NCBI GenBank assembly: GCA_023391155.1
Contig: JAEWBM010000099.1
Location: forward strand, 1-22,500
Length of the DNA stretch: 22,500 bases
Direction of reading: 5' to 3'
DNA from: Acidobacteriota bacterium
GTDB taxonomy: Bacteria > Acidobacteriota > Blastocatellia > Pyrinomonadales > Pyrinomonadaceae
The notes under the pieces: generated by a model
Told to the model about the DNA's origin: nothing
Database searches by the model: none
Seen by the model: the letters and a program-made list of their open reading frames with translations, nothing else
Shown: positions 6,671 through 15,300 of the stretch, one piece after another
Layout: each line of letters begins with the position of its first letter
Position numbering within the stretch: the first letter of the stretch is position 1
Made by a program: the position numbers and the translations under genes

Positions 6671-6973
6671 TTACTCAAGGCCGTCGGCAAGCTTTCTGAG
6701 GTAGGCAAAGCTGAAGATACCGGTCTCGTGCCCGTCCGAAAAGTGGAAGTTCAGGGCATACCGGCCGACGATCGAGATATGTCCGAAATTGATATCGTCG
6801 GGAACCTCGTCCGCTTTTAATATCTTGGCTCCGGTCCACTCATCGATACACCCCGCGCAAGGGCAGGCACGACGCAGATCAGGGGCCGTATACTTTGATT
6901 CGGCCCCGTCTGACCACTGGATCGTGATCTCGGCGTCGTTTTCCTCGATTATCTGAACGGGCTCAACTGCCAT
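6671..6973 (-). CDS. DUF971 (GBBH-like N-terminal domain) protein
   Basis: This 100-residue protein is made almost wholly of a DUF971 domain. Key features are W20-S-D-G-A, the LRRACPCAGC motif at 33-42 with Cys37, Cys39 and Cys42, and the family ending VGRYALNFHFSDGHETGIFSFAYLR (69-93). The domain is also found at the N-terminus of gamma-butyrobetaine hydroxylase, where it binds zinc, and attached to or next to Mrp/ApbC iron-sulfur carriers in bacteria. The three-cysteine cluster suggests metal or Fe-S binding. The ATG at 6973 is chosen over one at 7003 because GAGGGGAG sits six bases ahead of it and the family begins here. Its start overlaps the ytxJ gene by 11 bases, so translation is coupled. 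Confidence 0.9.
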   Translation of the reverse strand: MAVEPVQIIEENDAEITIQWSDGAESKYTAPDLRRACPCAGCIDEWTGAKILKADEVPDDINFGHISIVGRYALNFHFSDGHETGIFSFAYLRKLADGLE

Positions 6974-7304
6974 TCTTTTCTCCCCTCGCAGCCGCAGCGA
7001 CACGCGAGGCGTCGATGCCGTAATGCGTTGCGTGATATGCGGGCTCTCCGTTTTTAAGAACGAAGATCTGAGGCGTGTGATGCCGATAGCCTGTTCGCTC
7101 CGCTATCCGATCGGAGAGAACGCGGTCTTCCTGAACGACTACATAGTGAATGTCTGCATCGATCTCGCCGATGATCTCTTTCAAATGCGAACTGATGCCG
7201 CAGCGGCTGCTGTGCTTAAACAGCACGACCGGTTCCGCCTTAGATCGCTCGAATAGCTCGTCGAGTACGTCACTTGATCTGATCTTAAGAAAATTAGCTG
7301 GCAT
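6963..7304 (-). CDS. ytxJ: YtxJ-type monothiol bacilliredoxin-like protein
   Basis: This 113-residue thioredoxin-fold protein starts at the ATG at 7304. The active-site phrase is LFKHSSRCGISS at 28-39, with a single cysteine, Cys35, in a C-G-I-S setting typical of YtxJ/BrxC. A cis-proline follows a threonine at 77-78 (HHTPQIFVLKNG), and the end HATHYGI is also typical. The family is described as the bacillithiol-system redox-active protein and reduces mixed disulfides between proteins and bacillithiol. An open frame continues upstream to 7511 but overlaps the membrane-protein gene and has no family similarity, so the short start is used. It lies five bases after the membrane-protein gene and overlaps the DUF971 gene. 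No bacillithiol synthesis gene (bshA, bshB, bshC) is in the window, so the thiol partner is inferred. Confidence 0.88.
   Translation of the reverse strand: MPANFLKIRSSDVLDELFERSKAEPVVLFKHSSRCGISSHLKEIIGEIDADIHYVVVQEDRVLSDRIAERTGYRHHTPQIFVLKNGEPAYHATHYGIDASRVAAAARGEKNGS
6980..6987 (-). promoter_or_regulatory. Ribosome binding site that sets the DUF971 start
   Basis: On the reverse strand GAGGGGAG stands six bases before the ATG at 6973. It lies inside the end of ytxJ. It argues for the short 100-residue DUF971 product rather than the 110-residue one starting at 7003. Confidence 0.65.
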
Positions 7305-7309
7305 ATGAG

Positions 7310-8038
7310 TTAGAGGTATGCATTCGGCGGAGGAGGCGCGGCCCACACGGGAGCATCCTGTGCAGGAAAAATTCTTCGATAAGCCGCAGCGTTTGCCGCC
7401 ATCATTACGGGAACCAGAAAATAGATGCCCAGCCCGCACGGGATCATTCCGAGTATGGTCAGCCCCATTTGCACCGCGATCAGGCCGGTTACGCCGCCGA
7501 GATTCTGCCACACGGCCTTCATGCTCAACGTCATCGATTTAAGCCCGCCGATCCCCCGGTCGATGATAAGCGGAAACGCGAACAAGATGAGCGTGTGAAA
7601 ACAGACCATCAAAACTATCAGGACGAGATCGACCGCAAAGGTGCCAAAAAAAACCGCCATCAGCTCTTCCTCGGTCATCCTTGGATTCGCTGCAATAGCG
7701 ATCAAGACCGGAAGATATATGGCCATGTAAACGATGATCATCGGAACCACGATGGCCGCGGTAACCAAAAGGCTCGGACCTAAATGTTTGAAGCCCGACC
7801 AGAGATCATCCAGCGTCGCCTGCCTGCCGTCCAGCTTATTAAGAAAAGCTGCGTATATCCCGCAGATCATCGCTCCTAGCAAGATATACATAGTGAATCC
7901 GGCGATCAGCATTCCGAGCAGGCCGATGGCAAACATTAGCCAGTAGTCTTGCCGGATGCTCTCCCACCCCTCACGAAGGCATTCCATCGGGCGGACGTTA
8001 CCAACAGTGAAGCTTGTATCGTTCGTTGGGCTAATCAT
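7310..8038 (-). CDS. Multi-pass integral membrane protein (DUF975/YciC-like)
   Basis: This 242-residue protein starts with a soluble lead of about 30 residues that includes CLREGWESIRQDYW, followed by four hydrophobic blocks at about 33-66, 89-117, 127-156 and 182-216. The first and last are long enough for two helices each, giving about four to six. The phrase GGLKSMTLSMKAVWQNLGG before the last block resembles the repeated S....k..w element of DUF975 and glycerophosphodiester-phosphodiesterase membrane-domain proteins. The tail is Pro/Ala-rich (AAPPPPNAYL). No enzyme motif was seen. The ATG at 8038 overlaps the glgP stop by eight bases; a GTG at 8044 is the alternative. The close coupling to glgP does not by itself reveal a role in glycogen metabolism. 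Confidence 0.83.
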   Translation of the reverse strand: MISPTNDTSFTVGNVRPMECLREGWESIRQDYWLMFAIGLLGMLIAGFTMYILLGAMICGIYAAFLNKLDGRQATLDDLWSGFKHLGPSLLVTAAIVVPMIIVYMAIYLPVLIAIAANPRMTEEELMAVFFGTFAVDLVLIVLMVCFHTLILFAFPLIIDRGIGGLKSMTLSMKAVWQNLGGVTGLIAVQMGLTILGMIPCGLGIYFLVPVMMAANAAAYRRIFPAQDAPVWAAPPPPNAYL

Positions 8039-10226
8039 CTTCACGATCCAGCAGATATGCCTGCTTCATATAATCCTGCACCATACGGTCGCTCGAAAAC
8101 GCCGGCGTCAGCGTGCTGATCGCATTACGCATCATCGCGATCCAACCACGTGGGAGGTCCGCTTCGTCGCGGTCGTAATACAGCGGGATAACGTCGTTCT
8201 CCAAGGTTCTGTAAAGCTGCTCACCCTCCATGCGGTCGACTTCGGCATCGTCGTCGAACTCGGTGAGGTCTCCGATGCTGAATCCGTTAGTGCCGTCGAA
8301 TCCCTCGATCCACCAGCCGTCCAGCACTGAAAAGTTAAGGACGCCGTTCATCGCCGCCTTCATTCCGCTCGTCCCGCTCGCTTCGTGCGGCCTCCGCGGT
8401 ACGTTCATCCAAACATCGACACCGTGGACAAGATAGCGTGCGACCTCCTGGTCATAATCCTGAATGAAGACAGCCCGTTCCTGCCAGCCGGAATCGTGGT
8501 TGATGCTCATCAATTCGCGCAGAATCTCTTTTGCCGTGTCATCCTGGGGATGAGCTTTGCCCGCGAAAACGAACTGAACCGGACGCTCGGCGTTGTCGAC
8601 GATCTTGAGCAGCCGTTCGACATCCGAAAAGATCAGTTCCCACCTTTTGTACTGGGCGACGCGGCGAGCAAAGCCGATGGTCAGCACGTCGGCGGAAAAA
8701 AGCCCGGTAGTGCTTTGCCGTTCATTGATGGTGTTCTGCGCCCCGGTGTCACCGCGCAAAGTCCGTTCGCGGATGAACGCGATCAGCATCGATTTGAGCC
8801 GCTGATGGATGGACCAAAGCTTCTCATCACTTAATTTGGCGATGAATTCCGCCCATTTATCGCCGGGCACGCCGCTTACAAGTCTGTCCCATTCGGGCCC
8901 GATCAACTCGCCATAAGCACGTTGAAATTCCGGTGCGATCCAGGTAGGCGGATGAACGCCGTTAGTGACATAACCGATGGGTCGAACGCCTTGGTCATAC
9001 ATTCCATGCCATAGTTCGCTCGAGACCTTTCCGTGCATTTCGCTTACGCCGTTAGCGGCACGGCTCATTCTGAGAGCGAATGGCGTCATTCCGAACGGTT
9101 CGGAATGATCAGCGGGGTCGACACGCCCTAACGCCAGAAACTCCTCTTCGCTCAGGCCGAGAGACCCGATGTAATCCGCTGAAAAGGTCTTCTGCAGAAG
9201 CTCGCCGGGGAAGACGTCGTTGCCTGCGGCCACCGGTGTATGGGTCGTGAAAACACACTGCGGGCGGACGGCCGCGGCAGCTTCGGAAAAAGTCGAGTTA
9301 GAATTTTCACTTAAATATTCGGTTGCGAGTTCGAGCGAAAGAAATGCCGAATGGCCCTCGTTGAGATGAAATACTTCGGGCCGGATTCCCAATGCCCTCA
9401 GCAGCCGTACGCCGCCAATGCCAAGCACCTGCTCCTGCACGACGCGCGTTTCGGAACCTCCGCCGTAGAGATGCCCGGTTATCAGCTGATCGACGTCGTT
9501 GTTTTCCGGTAAAAAGGTATCGAGCAGAAACAATCTAATTCGTCCGACATTCGCCGACCATGCCTGAGCGAAGACCCTTCGGCCGCGTATGTTGACCGAA
9601 ACTTTCACCCGCTCTCCCGCACCATCGGCCACCGGATCAAGAGCGAGATCCGTCGAGAACAGATCCGAATAATGTTCCTGCTGCCACCCCTCGTGATCAA
9701 TGTCCTGCCGAAAATAACCGTGACGATAGAGCAATCCGACGGCGGTCAGCGGAAGATTGAGATCGCTAGCGGACTTGAGGTGGTCGCCCGCGAGAATACC
9801 CAGCCCGCCCGAATAGATCGGAAGTGAATTATGAACACCATATTCCGCGCAGAAATACGCGATCCGGGCATTTTCCGGCTCGCAGGCCGCGGACAGATAT
9901 TCATCCACGGCGGCCGATACACCTTCCAACTTGCGAAGATAATCCCCGTCGCCTGCTTTTTGCAGCAGACGCAGTTCACTTATCCGGTTGAGCAACGCTC
10001 TGGGGTGTTGTTCGACACGGTTCCACAGCTCCGGATCGAGTTCCCGAAAGACCTCTATGGCATCCGGCCTCCAGGACCAGACGAAGTTCATCGATAAGCG
10101 CTTGAGCGCTTCCAATTCCGGCGGAAGCTTCCTCGTCAGGGAAAAATCATCGCGAAAGACGTCCTCGCTGTGAGGAGCGGCGGCTGGATGCATATTGTTT
10201 TGGAGGTCAGACCGGTCTTCCGGCAT
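8031..10226 (-). CDS. glgP: Alpha-glucan (glycogen/maltodextrin) phosphorylase
   Basis: This 731-residue enzyme is the short bacterial/archaeal type of alpha-glucan phosphorylase, which releases glucose-1-phosphate from alpha-1,4-glucan using PLP and phosphate. The N-terminal DUF3417 region (about 34-140) includes LSMNFVWSW. The phosphorylase core follows with YSGGLGILAGDHLKSASDLN (138-157), HLNEGHSAF (287-295), TNGVHPPTW (421-429), GFARRVAQYKR (518-528) and the cofactor lysine Lys623 in EASGTSGMKAAMNG. All expected landmarks are present. It is the first gene of a leftward six-gene run, with a good promoter about 40-65 bases ahead. The ATG at 10226 lacks a strong Shine-Dalgarno; an internal ATG at residue 12 is possible but no better supported. 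Confidence 0.97.
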   Translation of the reverse strand: MPEDRSDLQNNMHPAAAPHSEDVFRDDFSLTRKLPPELEALKRLSMNFVWSWRPDAIEVFRELDPELWNRVEQHPRALLNRISELRLLQKAGDGDYLRKLEGVSAAVDEYLSAACEPENARIAYFCAEYGVHNSLPIYSGGLGILAGDHLKSASDLNLPLTAVGLLYRHGYFRQDIDHEGWQQEHYSDLFSTDLALDPVADGAGERVKVSVNIRGRRVFAQAWSANVGRIRLFLLDTFLPENNDVDQLITGHLYGGGSETRVVQEQVLGIGGVRLLRALGIRPEVFHLNEGHSAFLSLELATEYLSENSNSTFSEAAAAVRPQCVFTTHTPVAAGNDVFPGELLQKTFSADYIGSLGLSEEEFLALGRVDPADHSEPFGMTPFALRMSRAANGVSEMHGKVSSELWHGMYDQGVRPIGYVTNGVHPPTWIAPEFQRAYGELIGPEWDRLVSGVPGDKWAEFIAKLSDEKLWSIHQRLKSMLIAFIRERTLRGDTGAQNTINERQSTTGLFSADVLTIGFARRVAQYKRWELIFSDVERLLKIVDNAERPVQFVFAGKAHPQDDTAKEILRELMSINHDSGWQERAVFIQDYDQEVARYLVHGVDVWMNVPRRPHEASGTSGMKAAMNGVLNFSVLDGWWIEGFDGTNGFSIGDLTEFDDDAEVDRMEGEQLYRTLENDVIPLYYDRDEADLPRGWIAMMRNAISTLTPAFSSDRMVQDYMKQAYLLDREDD

Positions 10227-10264
10227 AAATACACTGATCAGGATCTGAGCGAGCAGACAATGAA

Positions 10265-10292
10265 ACTATAAACTATCGTACCTCGCTCTCAA
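10265..10292 (-). promoter_or_regulatory. Sigma70-type promoter for the glgP operon
   Basis: Read on the reverse strand, TTGAGA (10292-10287) and TATAGT (10270-10265) are each one base from consensus and are 16 bases apart. The predicted start near 10258 leaves a leader of about 32 bases before the glgP ATG. No equally good promoter was seen further down the run of six genes. Confidence 0.6.
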
Positions 10293-10302
10293 AATAATTA
10301 AA

Positions 10303-10328
10303 GGGCCCCGCCGTTGAAGGAAGGGCCC
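10303..10328 (-). terminator. Possible terminator after the M28 peptidase gene
   Basis: Two GGGCCC blocks at 10303-10308 and 10323-10328 can pair as a 6-base GC stem with a 14-base loop. Read leftward, the stem is followed by TTTAATTATTTT. It lies 22 bases after the M28 stop. The blocks are also part of a direct repeat (AAGGGCCCCG, 20 bases apart), so a protein-binding role is an alternative. Confidence 0.45.
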
Positions 10329-10349
10329 CGTAGCGCCTGCTTGCGAGGC

Positions 10350-11939
10350 CTATCGGCCGCCCGGTGCCGCAGGCATTTGTCCCGCCGGGAATCTCGGGAG
10401 CAGTTCATCACGCATAGCGAGCTGATAGACCGCCCCCGCGATCACGATCGCACTCTGCTGCAGATCTTCTTCGATCAGGCGCTCATACGTATCGAGGTTT
10501 GTGTGCCAAGTGTGGGTGCCGTATTCGATAGGGTCGAGCATTGTACCGATGCCCGGAAGGCCGGCTTGATTGAATGAAGTGTGGTCAGAACCGCCAAGTC
10601 GCCGGCTGTCTGTCGCGATCGCCCCTTCGATCCCCATATAGGAATAAGGCCCAACGATCTGACGTAGGATCGATGCCGTTTCAGGCGGCCCGAAAACACT
10701 TAGCCCCCTGATCCGTCCGGTGCCGGTGTCGTGGTTAAAATAGCCACCGAATTTTGACCAGGCCGGTTTTGGATTTTCGGCCGTGCCAAAATGTTTCTCG
10801 ACATAAGCCTGCGAACCGAGCAGCCCCTGTTCCTCGCCGCTCCATAACGCAACGCGGATCGTCCGTCTCGGCTTAACGCCCAATGCTGTTAAGATGCGTG
10901 CAGCTTCCATCATCACGGAGCAGCCTGTCGCGTTATCGGTTGCGCCGGTGGCTGAATGCCATGAATCGAGATGGCCGCCGAGCATGATCACCTCGTCAGC
11001 CTTATCCGTGCCGACGATCTCGGCGACCGTGTTATACGATGTAGCCCCCTCAGGATAGATCCGGTTTCGAATATCGAACTCAAGCTCAACATCATGGCCG
11101 CCCTTGGTCAGCCGCACGACACGCCCGAAATCTTCGTTACGCATCACGACCGTCGGAACGACCTTTGTCGGATCATACGTGTTGTTCGAAAAGGCTCGAA
11201 TCTGTCCGTGCTCGCGGCCGGCATCGTTGACGCGGACGAGCACACCCGAATCGATCAGAAACTGATTCAACTGTGTGTTGATCTGGGAAAAAGGCAATGC
11301 ATCCGGTTTCGGCTCTGGCGGAGTAAAATTCGGAAATTGCGGGGCCCGGCGTTCGGCATAGGGGTTTACACGTTCCTTGGCCATATCGGTCGGCGTACGT
11401 TTAGCCGGCGGATCGATATTCACGGGAACGCGATTCGGCTCCCCGAGAAACACGATACTGCCCTTCAAACGGGGACGGACCTCGTTAAAATACGCCGTCA
11501 ATTCCGCCTGGGTCGGACGACTCGGCAGCACCATCTGCACAGCTTTGCCCTTGACGGCACCGTTTGTGCTCGGCGTCCATGCGAGAACCTCGAAGACCAG
11601 CGAGTCCTGCACCGGTGCGGTAATGAAGCCGGAGGCCCTTTCGCTGACCCAACCCGGGCGCCCGAAGTCCCACGGTTCAAGCGCACCGTTTTGCATGCCC
11701 CAACTCTCCATTGTCTTTACCGCCCATTCACCGGCAGCCTTGAGCTGCGGCGAACCTGTAAGGCGAGGCCCATAGACGTCGGTGAGGGTCTGTACGTGCT
11801 TCATCACCTGCGAATTTTCGGTGCCTTCTTTCCGGATCCGTTCATAAATGTCGGCCTCAGGCTGCGCGAGCGCGGCCGCCGGCGCCAGCATTGCGGCGAT
11901 CGTCAAAGCTGCCGCCGATCTTAGAATGTTCATTTTCAT
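10350..11939 (-). CDS. Secreted M28-family zinc aminopeptidase/carboxypeptidase
   Basis: This 529-residue metallopeptidase begins with a signal peptide (MKMNILRSAAALTIAAMLAP, cleavage after ALA at about residue 25). The M28 catalytic set is complete: His323 in GGHLDSW, the bridging Asp335 in GATDNATG, Glu369-Glu370 in SGEEQGLLGS, Asp404 in NHDTG and His453 in SDHTSF. Between the pro-region and the catalytic core lies an insert at about 100-300 that fits the PA-like domain of carboxypeptidase Q/PGCP relatives. The enzyme should cleave peptides in the periplasm or outside the cell. The ATG at 11939 is chosen because the signal peptide begins there; the open frame runs on to 12362 but crosses the kinase start and adds no family sequence. 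A short GC hairpin precedes the start (own entry). It shares an upstream region with the divergent kinase. Confidence 0.94.
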   Translation of the reverse strand: MKMNILRSAAALTIAAMLAPAAALAQPEADIYERIRKEGTENSQVMKHVQTLTDVYGPRLTGSPQLKAAGEWAVKTMESWGMQNGALEPWDFGRPGWVSERASGFITAPVQDSLVFEVLAWTPSTNGAVKGKAVQMVLPSRPTQAELTAYFNEVRPRLKGSIVFLGEPNRVPVNIDPPAKRTPTDMAKERVNPYAERRAPQFPNFTPPEPKPDALPFSQINTQLNQFLIDSGVLVRVNDAGREHGQIRAFSNNTYDPTKVVPTVVMRNEDFGRVVRLTKGGHDVELEFDIRNRIYPEGATSYNTVAEIVGTDKADEVIMLGGHLDSWHSATGATDNATGCSVMMEAARILTALGVKPRRTIRVALWSGEEQGLLGSQAYVEKHFGTAENPKPAWSKFGGYFNHDTGTGRIRGLSVFGPPETASILRQIVGPYSYMGIEGAIATDSRRLGGSDHTSFNQAGLPGIGTMLDPIEYGTHTWHTNLDTYERLIEEDLQQSAIVIAGAVYQLAMRDELLPRFPAGQMPAAPGGR

Positions 11940-11952
11940 AGTCGATCTACAA

Positions 11953-11974
11953 GGCCGGAACGTTGGAACCGGCC
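11953..11974 (-). promoter_or_regulatory. GC hairpin in the M28 5' leader
   Basis: GGCCGG (11953-11958) and CCGGCC (11969-11974) form a 6-base stem over a 10-base loop that contains AACGTT. It ends 13 bases before the M28 ATG, close to where the ribosome would bind. It may modulate translation or be an operator. Confidence 0.3.
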
Positions 11975-12071
11975 GTCGTCCTTTTCTGGTTTTCTTAGAT
12001 TTGTTGCCGTTGGGCGAACAGTGAGATATGCGTAGTAATACTTTACCACCCGGCACAATGTTTCCGAAAAC

Positions 12072-12105
12072 GTGACGAATGGCATTCTGAAGGTGACGAG
12101 TGCAT
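12072..12105. repeat. Pair of direct repeats, 21-base period
   Basis: GTGACGAATGGCAT (12072-12085) and GTGACGAGTGCAT (12093-12105) differ only by one substitution and a one-base deletion. Their starts are 21 bases apart, two turns of the DNA helix, so both would face the same side. They end 28 bases before the candidate -35 of the kinase gene, where an activator would sit. Confidence 0.5.
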
Positions 12106-12133
12106 GAGAAGTCCCACTTTTTATGTAAATTTG

Positions 12134-12163
12134 TTGACCTTTGACCTGAAATTGCCCTATCAT
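12134..12163 (+). promoter_or_regulatory. Candidate sigma70-type promoter for the hybrid kinase
   Basis: TTGACC (12134-12139) and TATCAT (12158-12163) lie 18 bases apart and each match consensus at five of six positions. A second TTGACC directly follows the first but is too close to the -10. The leader to the ATG at 12302 would be about 130 bases. Confidence 0.45.
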
Positions 12164-12301
12164 TAAAGGGTCGGGAAACTACCCCCGGCCCGCTTTTCCC
12201 ATTCGTCCGTTCTTCCCTATTTTTGGTACACTGTTCACCTTCGGCGAGATGCACAAGCGGCAGGCTCAGACCGTCCGTGGACAACTTCCACAACTCACTC
12301 A

Positions 12302-15300
12302 ATGTCACATTCCACCCACCCTGATTCGATCTACATCGCTGCTCTCGATTCTGTTCCGGCAAATATCGCGATCGTTGACCCGGAAGGCAACATTCTCGCT
12401 GTTAATGCCGCGTGGCTCTCGTTCGCCGCAGCGAACGGCCGCAAGCCCGGCTCCTGTATCGGCGAGAATTATATTGACCTATGCGAGCGCTCCGCGCCTT
12501 TCGCACTCGAGGCAAAGCCGATGGCGAACGGCATCTGTTCGGTCCTATCGGGCGAGGCCCCGGAGTTCGAGCTCGAATACCCATGCGATTCGCCAAGGGA
12601 AAAACGGTGGTTCCGGGCTGTTGTAACCCCGCTTGGGCAGGACCATCGCAACGGTGCGGTGATCACCCACATCAATATCACGGCACAGCGGCAAGCCGAA
12701 CTCGCGCGTCAGCGCGTTACCTTAGACCTCGAGGAACGGGTCAAAGAGCTCGGCGGGCTTTATGCGATATCCAAGCTGCTCCGCAGCGACCTGACCCCGT
12801 CGAAAAAGCTTTTCGAACAGATCGTCGAAATACTCCCGCCTGCGATGAAGCATCCGCACATTGCAGCGGCCCGCATATCTTTGGTTGGTATCGAGGTTCA
12901 AACCCCGGGATACCGTCCGACCCCGTTCTCACTAAAGGCTCCCATTCGCCTCTCCGATGGGTCGCTCGGGGAGATCGAGATCGTATACCTCAACGCCGCT
13001 CCCGAAGAACAGGAGGGACCCTTTCTTACCGAAGAGCGGAGCATGCTCGACTCGGTTGCCGAGCTACTTCGCCTTACCTTCGAGAGCTCGATGGCGTCAA
13101 AGCGGCTGCGTGACAGCAATCGACGATTTCAGATACAGCTCGAGAATATCGCCGAACTCGCACGTTCGGGTATGTTTGCGTCGGAGGGCGAACTCCCCAT
13201 CGAAACCGTGACAGAGGTTGTCTCTGACACTCTTGAGGTTGAACGCGTAAGTATTTGGACGCATTCCAAAGATCGTTCGCGGATCATTTCTAATGACCTA
13301 TTCATCCGTTCAGATGCAAGTCATAGCAGTGGAACCGAGCTTCTCGCTACCGATTTTCCTAAATACTTCGAAGCGGTTGATGCAAACAAGCTCGTCGTTG
13401 CCCACGACGCATTAACAAATCCGATCACGTCCGAATTCGCCGAGGCGTACTTAAAGCCTAACGACATATCGTCGATGCTGGACGCTCCGGTCGTTATTGA
13501 AGGTAGGGTCGTAGGGGTCGTCTGCCTCGAACACGTCGGCCCCCAGAGGATTTGGACGAGTGACGAACAAAGCTTTACCTATTCCGTCGCAAATCTATTA
13601 TCGCTTGCGCTCGCTGAGCGTGAGCGCCGTAAGAGCGAAGCTGCCCTGGAACGGGCACAGGAGATCGCTCACCTAGGGAGTTGGGAATTGGATTTCTCAA
13701 CCGGAATCTTGAGCTGGTCGGCTGAGACTTACAGGATCTTCGGAATAGAGCCTGATGTATTCGGCGGAACCTTTGAGGCATTTCTTGCCAGGGTCCATCC
13801 CGACGATCAAAAGATACTTCTCGATTCACAGGAAAGTGCCTTGGCCGGTTCTGATCCGATCGACCTTGAGCATCGCATCATTTTACCGACCGGCGAGGTT
13901 CGCTGGGTCCATGAATTGGGGCACATGTCTCGGGATATGGACGGCTCTCCGATCAAGCTAACGGGCACGGTGCGCGATATAACTCAAAGCAAGCTCGCGG
14001 CTGATGAGATCCGGGCTCATCAAACCTTGCTCTCTAACGCCCAGCGGATCGGCAACATGGGAGCATGGAGTGCTGATCCGGTCGCGAAAACGATCGACTG
14101 GTCGCCGGAGGTGTATAGCATTTTCGGCGTCGACCCCGCCAATTTCCACCCGACGGCCGAAAACGTATTCGCGATGATCCTTGAGGAGGATCGGCACATT
14201 CTGCGTGACGCTTTATACCGGGTAAACGAAGAAGACCATACATTTTCGGCCGAATACCGCATTCGCCGCCCGGACAGAGAGATACGGTGGATGTTCGAGC
14301 GCGGCGACGCCGAGTTCGGCACCGACGGCAGCCAGGTGCGTCGGATCGGATTGGTGATGGACATTACCGAACGAAAGCTTGCCGAAAATTCGATAAGAGA
14401 AAGCGAAGAGCGTTTTCGCACGGTCTTCAGCAATGCTGCGACGGGAATTGCGACAACCGATCTAGGCGGCCGATTCATCGATGCTAATCCCGCATATCTC
14501 AAGATGTTGGGATACTCGCTGGAGGAACTGCGATCCCTCAGCTACAAACAGCTTACCCACCCGGACGATCTCGATAAGAATGTCGACGGAATCGAAGCAT
14601 TGATCGCGGGCCAAATTCCGAATCTCAACATCGAAAAACGATATTTGGCAAAGGACGGTGCGGTAGTTTGGTGCCAGTTGGGGGTCTCGCTGAAACGCGA
14701 TGCGAACGGCGACCCCGTCGGTTTGATCGGCATCGCCGAGGACGTTACCCGTCAGGTTGAAACCGAGAAGGCGCTCAAGCATAGCCGGGCCCTTGCCAAA
14801 TTCGCCTCCACTATAAGCCGGCTCGGGGCATGGGAAGTGGACAGCGAACGAAACGTCACTTGGTCTGAAGAAACCCGAAAGTTGTATGAGGCCCCTGAGG
14901 GTTTTGTCCCCTCGGTCGAGGAGGGCCTCGCCTGTTACGCACCTGAATCCCGCGACGAGATCACACGCGCCTTTGAGATCTGCTTCACTAAAGGTGAGCC
15001 TTTCGATATCGAAACCGGCCTTGTCACGCTGAAGGGCAATCACCGATGGGTGCGGGTCATAGGCGAGCCGGTGAAAGAAAAGGACGGCCGAATAGTCGGT
15101 GCCCGAGGTGCGATTCAAGATCACACCGCACTTCGCGAAGCTCAAACGTCGCTGGCTGCGAGCGAGGCCCGTTTTCGCCAGTTGGCAGAATCAATGCCGA
15201 TCGTGGTCTGGACCGCCGACCCGACGGGATATCTGGATTACGCGAACCACCACGTGCTTCGTTATACGGGGCTTGAGAACATAGAGAATCTCCAGAAAGA

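Larger units (their letters stand above)
11940..12301. other. 362-base divergent intergenic region, M28 peptidase / kinase
   Basis: No gene is visible here. From left to right it holds a GC hairpin at 11953-11974 (leader of the M28 gene), a pair of direct repeats at 12072-12105, and a kinase promoter candidate at 12134-12163. It also holds a second, extended -10 candidate (TGGTACACT, 12224-12232) and a small hairpin GTGGA/TCCAC at 12277-12291, ten bases before the kinase ATG. I could not find a convincing promoter for the M28 gene. The length and content suggest real regulation rather than leftover coding sequence. Confidence 0.5.

Noticed and set aside
7305..7511. Upstream extension of ytxJ to 7511
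   Set aside because: It overlaps the membrane-protein gene in another frame, and the YtxJ family starts at the ATG at 7304.
10971..11924. 317-codon rightward frame opposite the M28 peptidase
   Set aside because: The opposite strand encodes an intact secreted zinc peptidase with all ligands; this frame is its shadow.
11940..12362. Upstream extension of the M28 peptidase to 12362
   Set aside because: It would overlap the kinase start, cross the direct repeats and bury the signal peptide; the added sequence has no family similarity.
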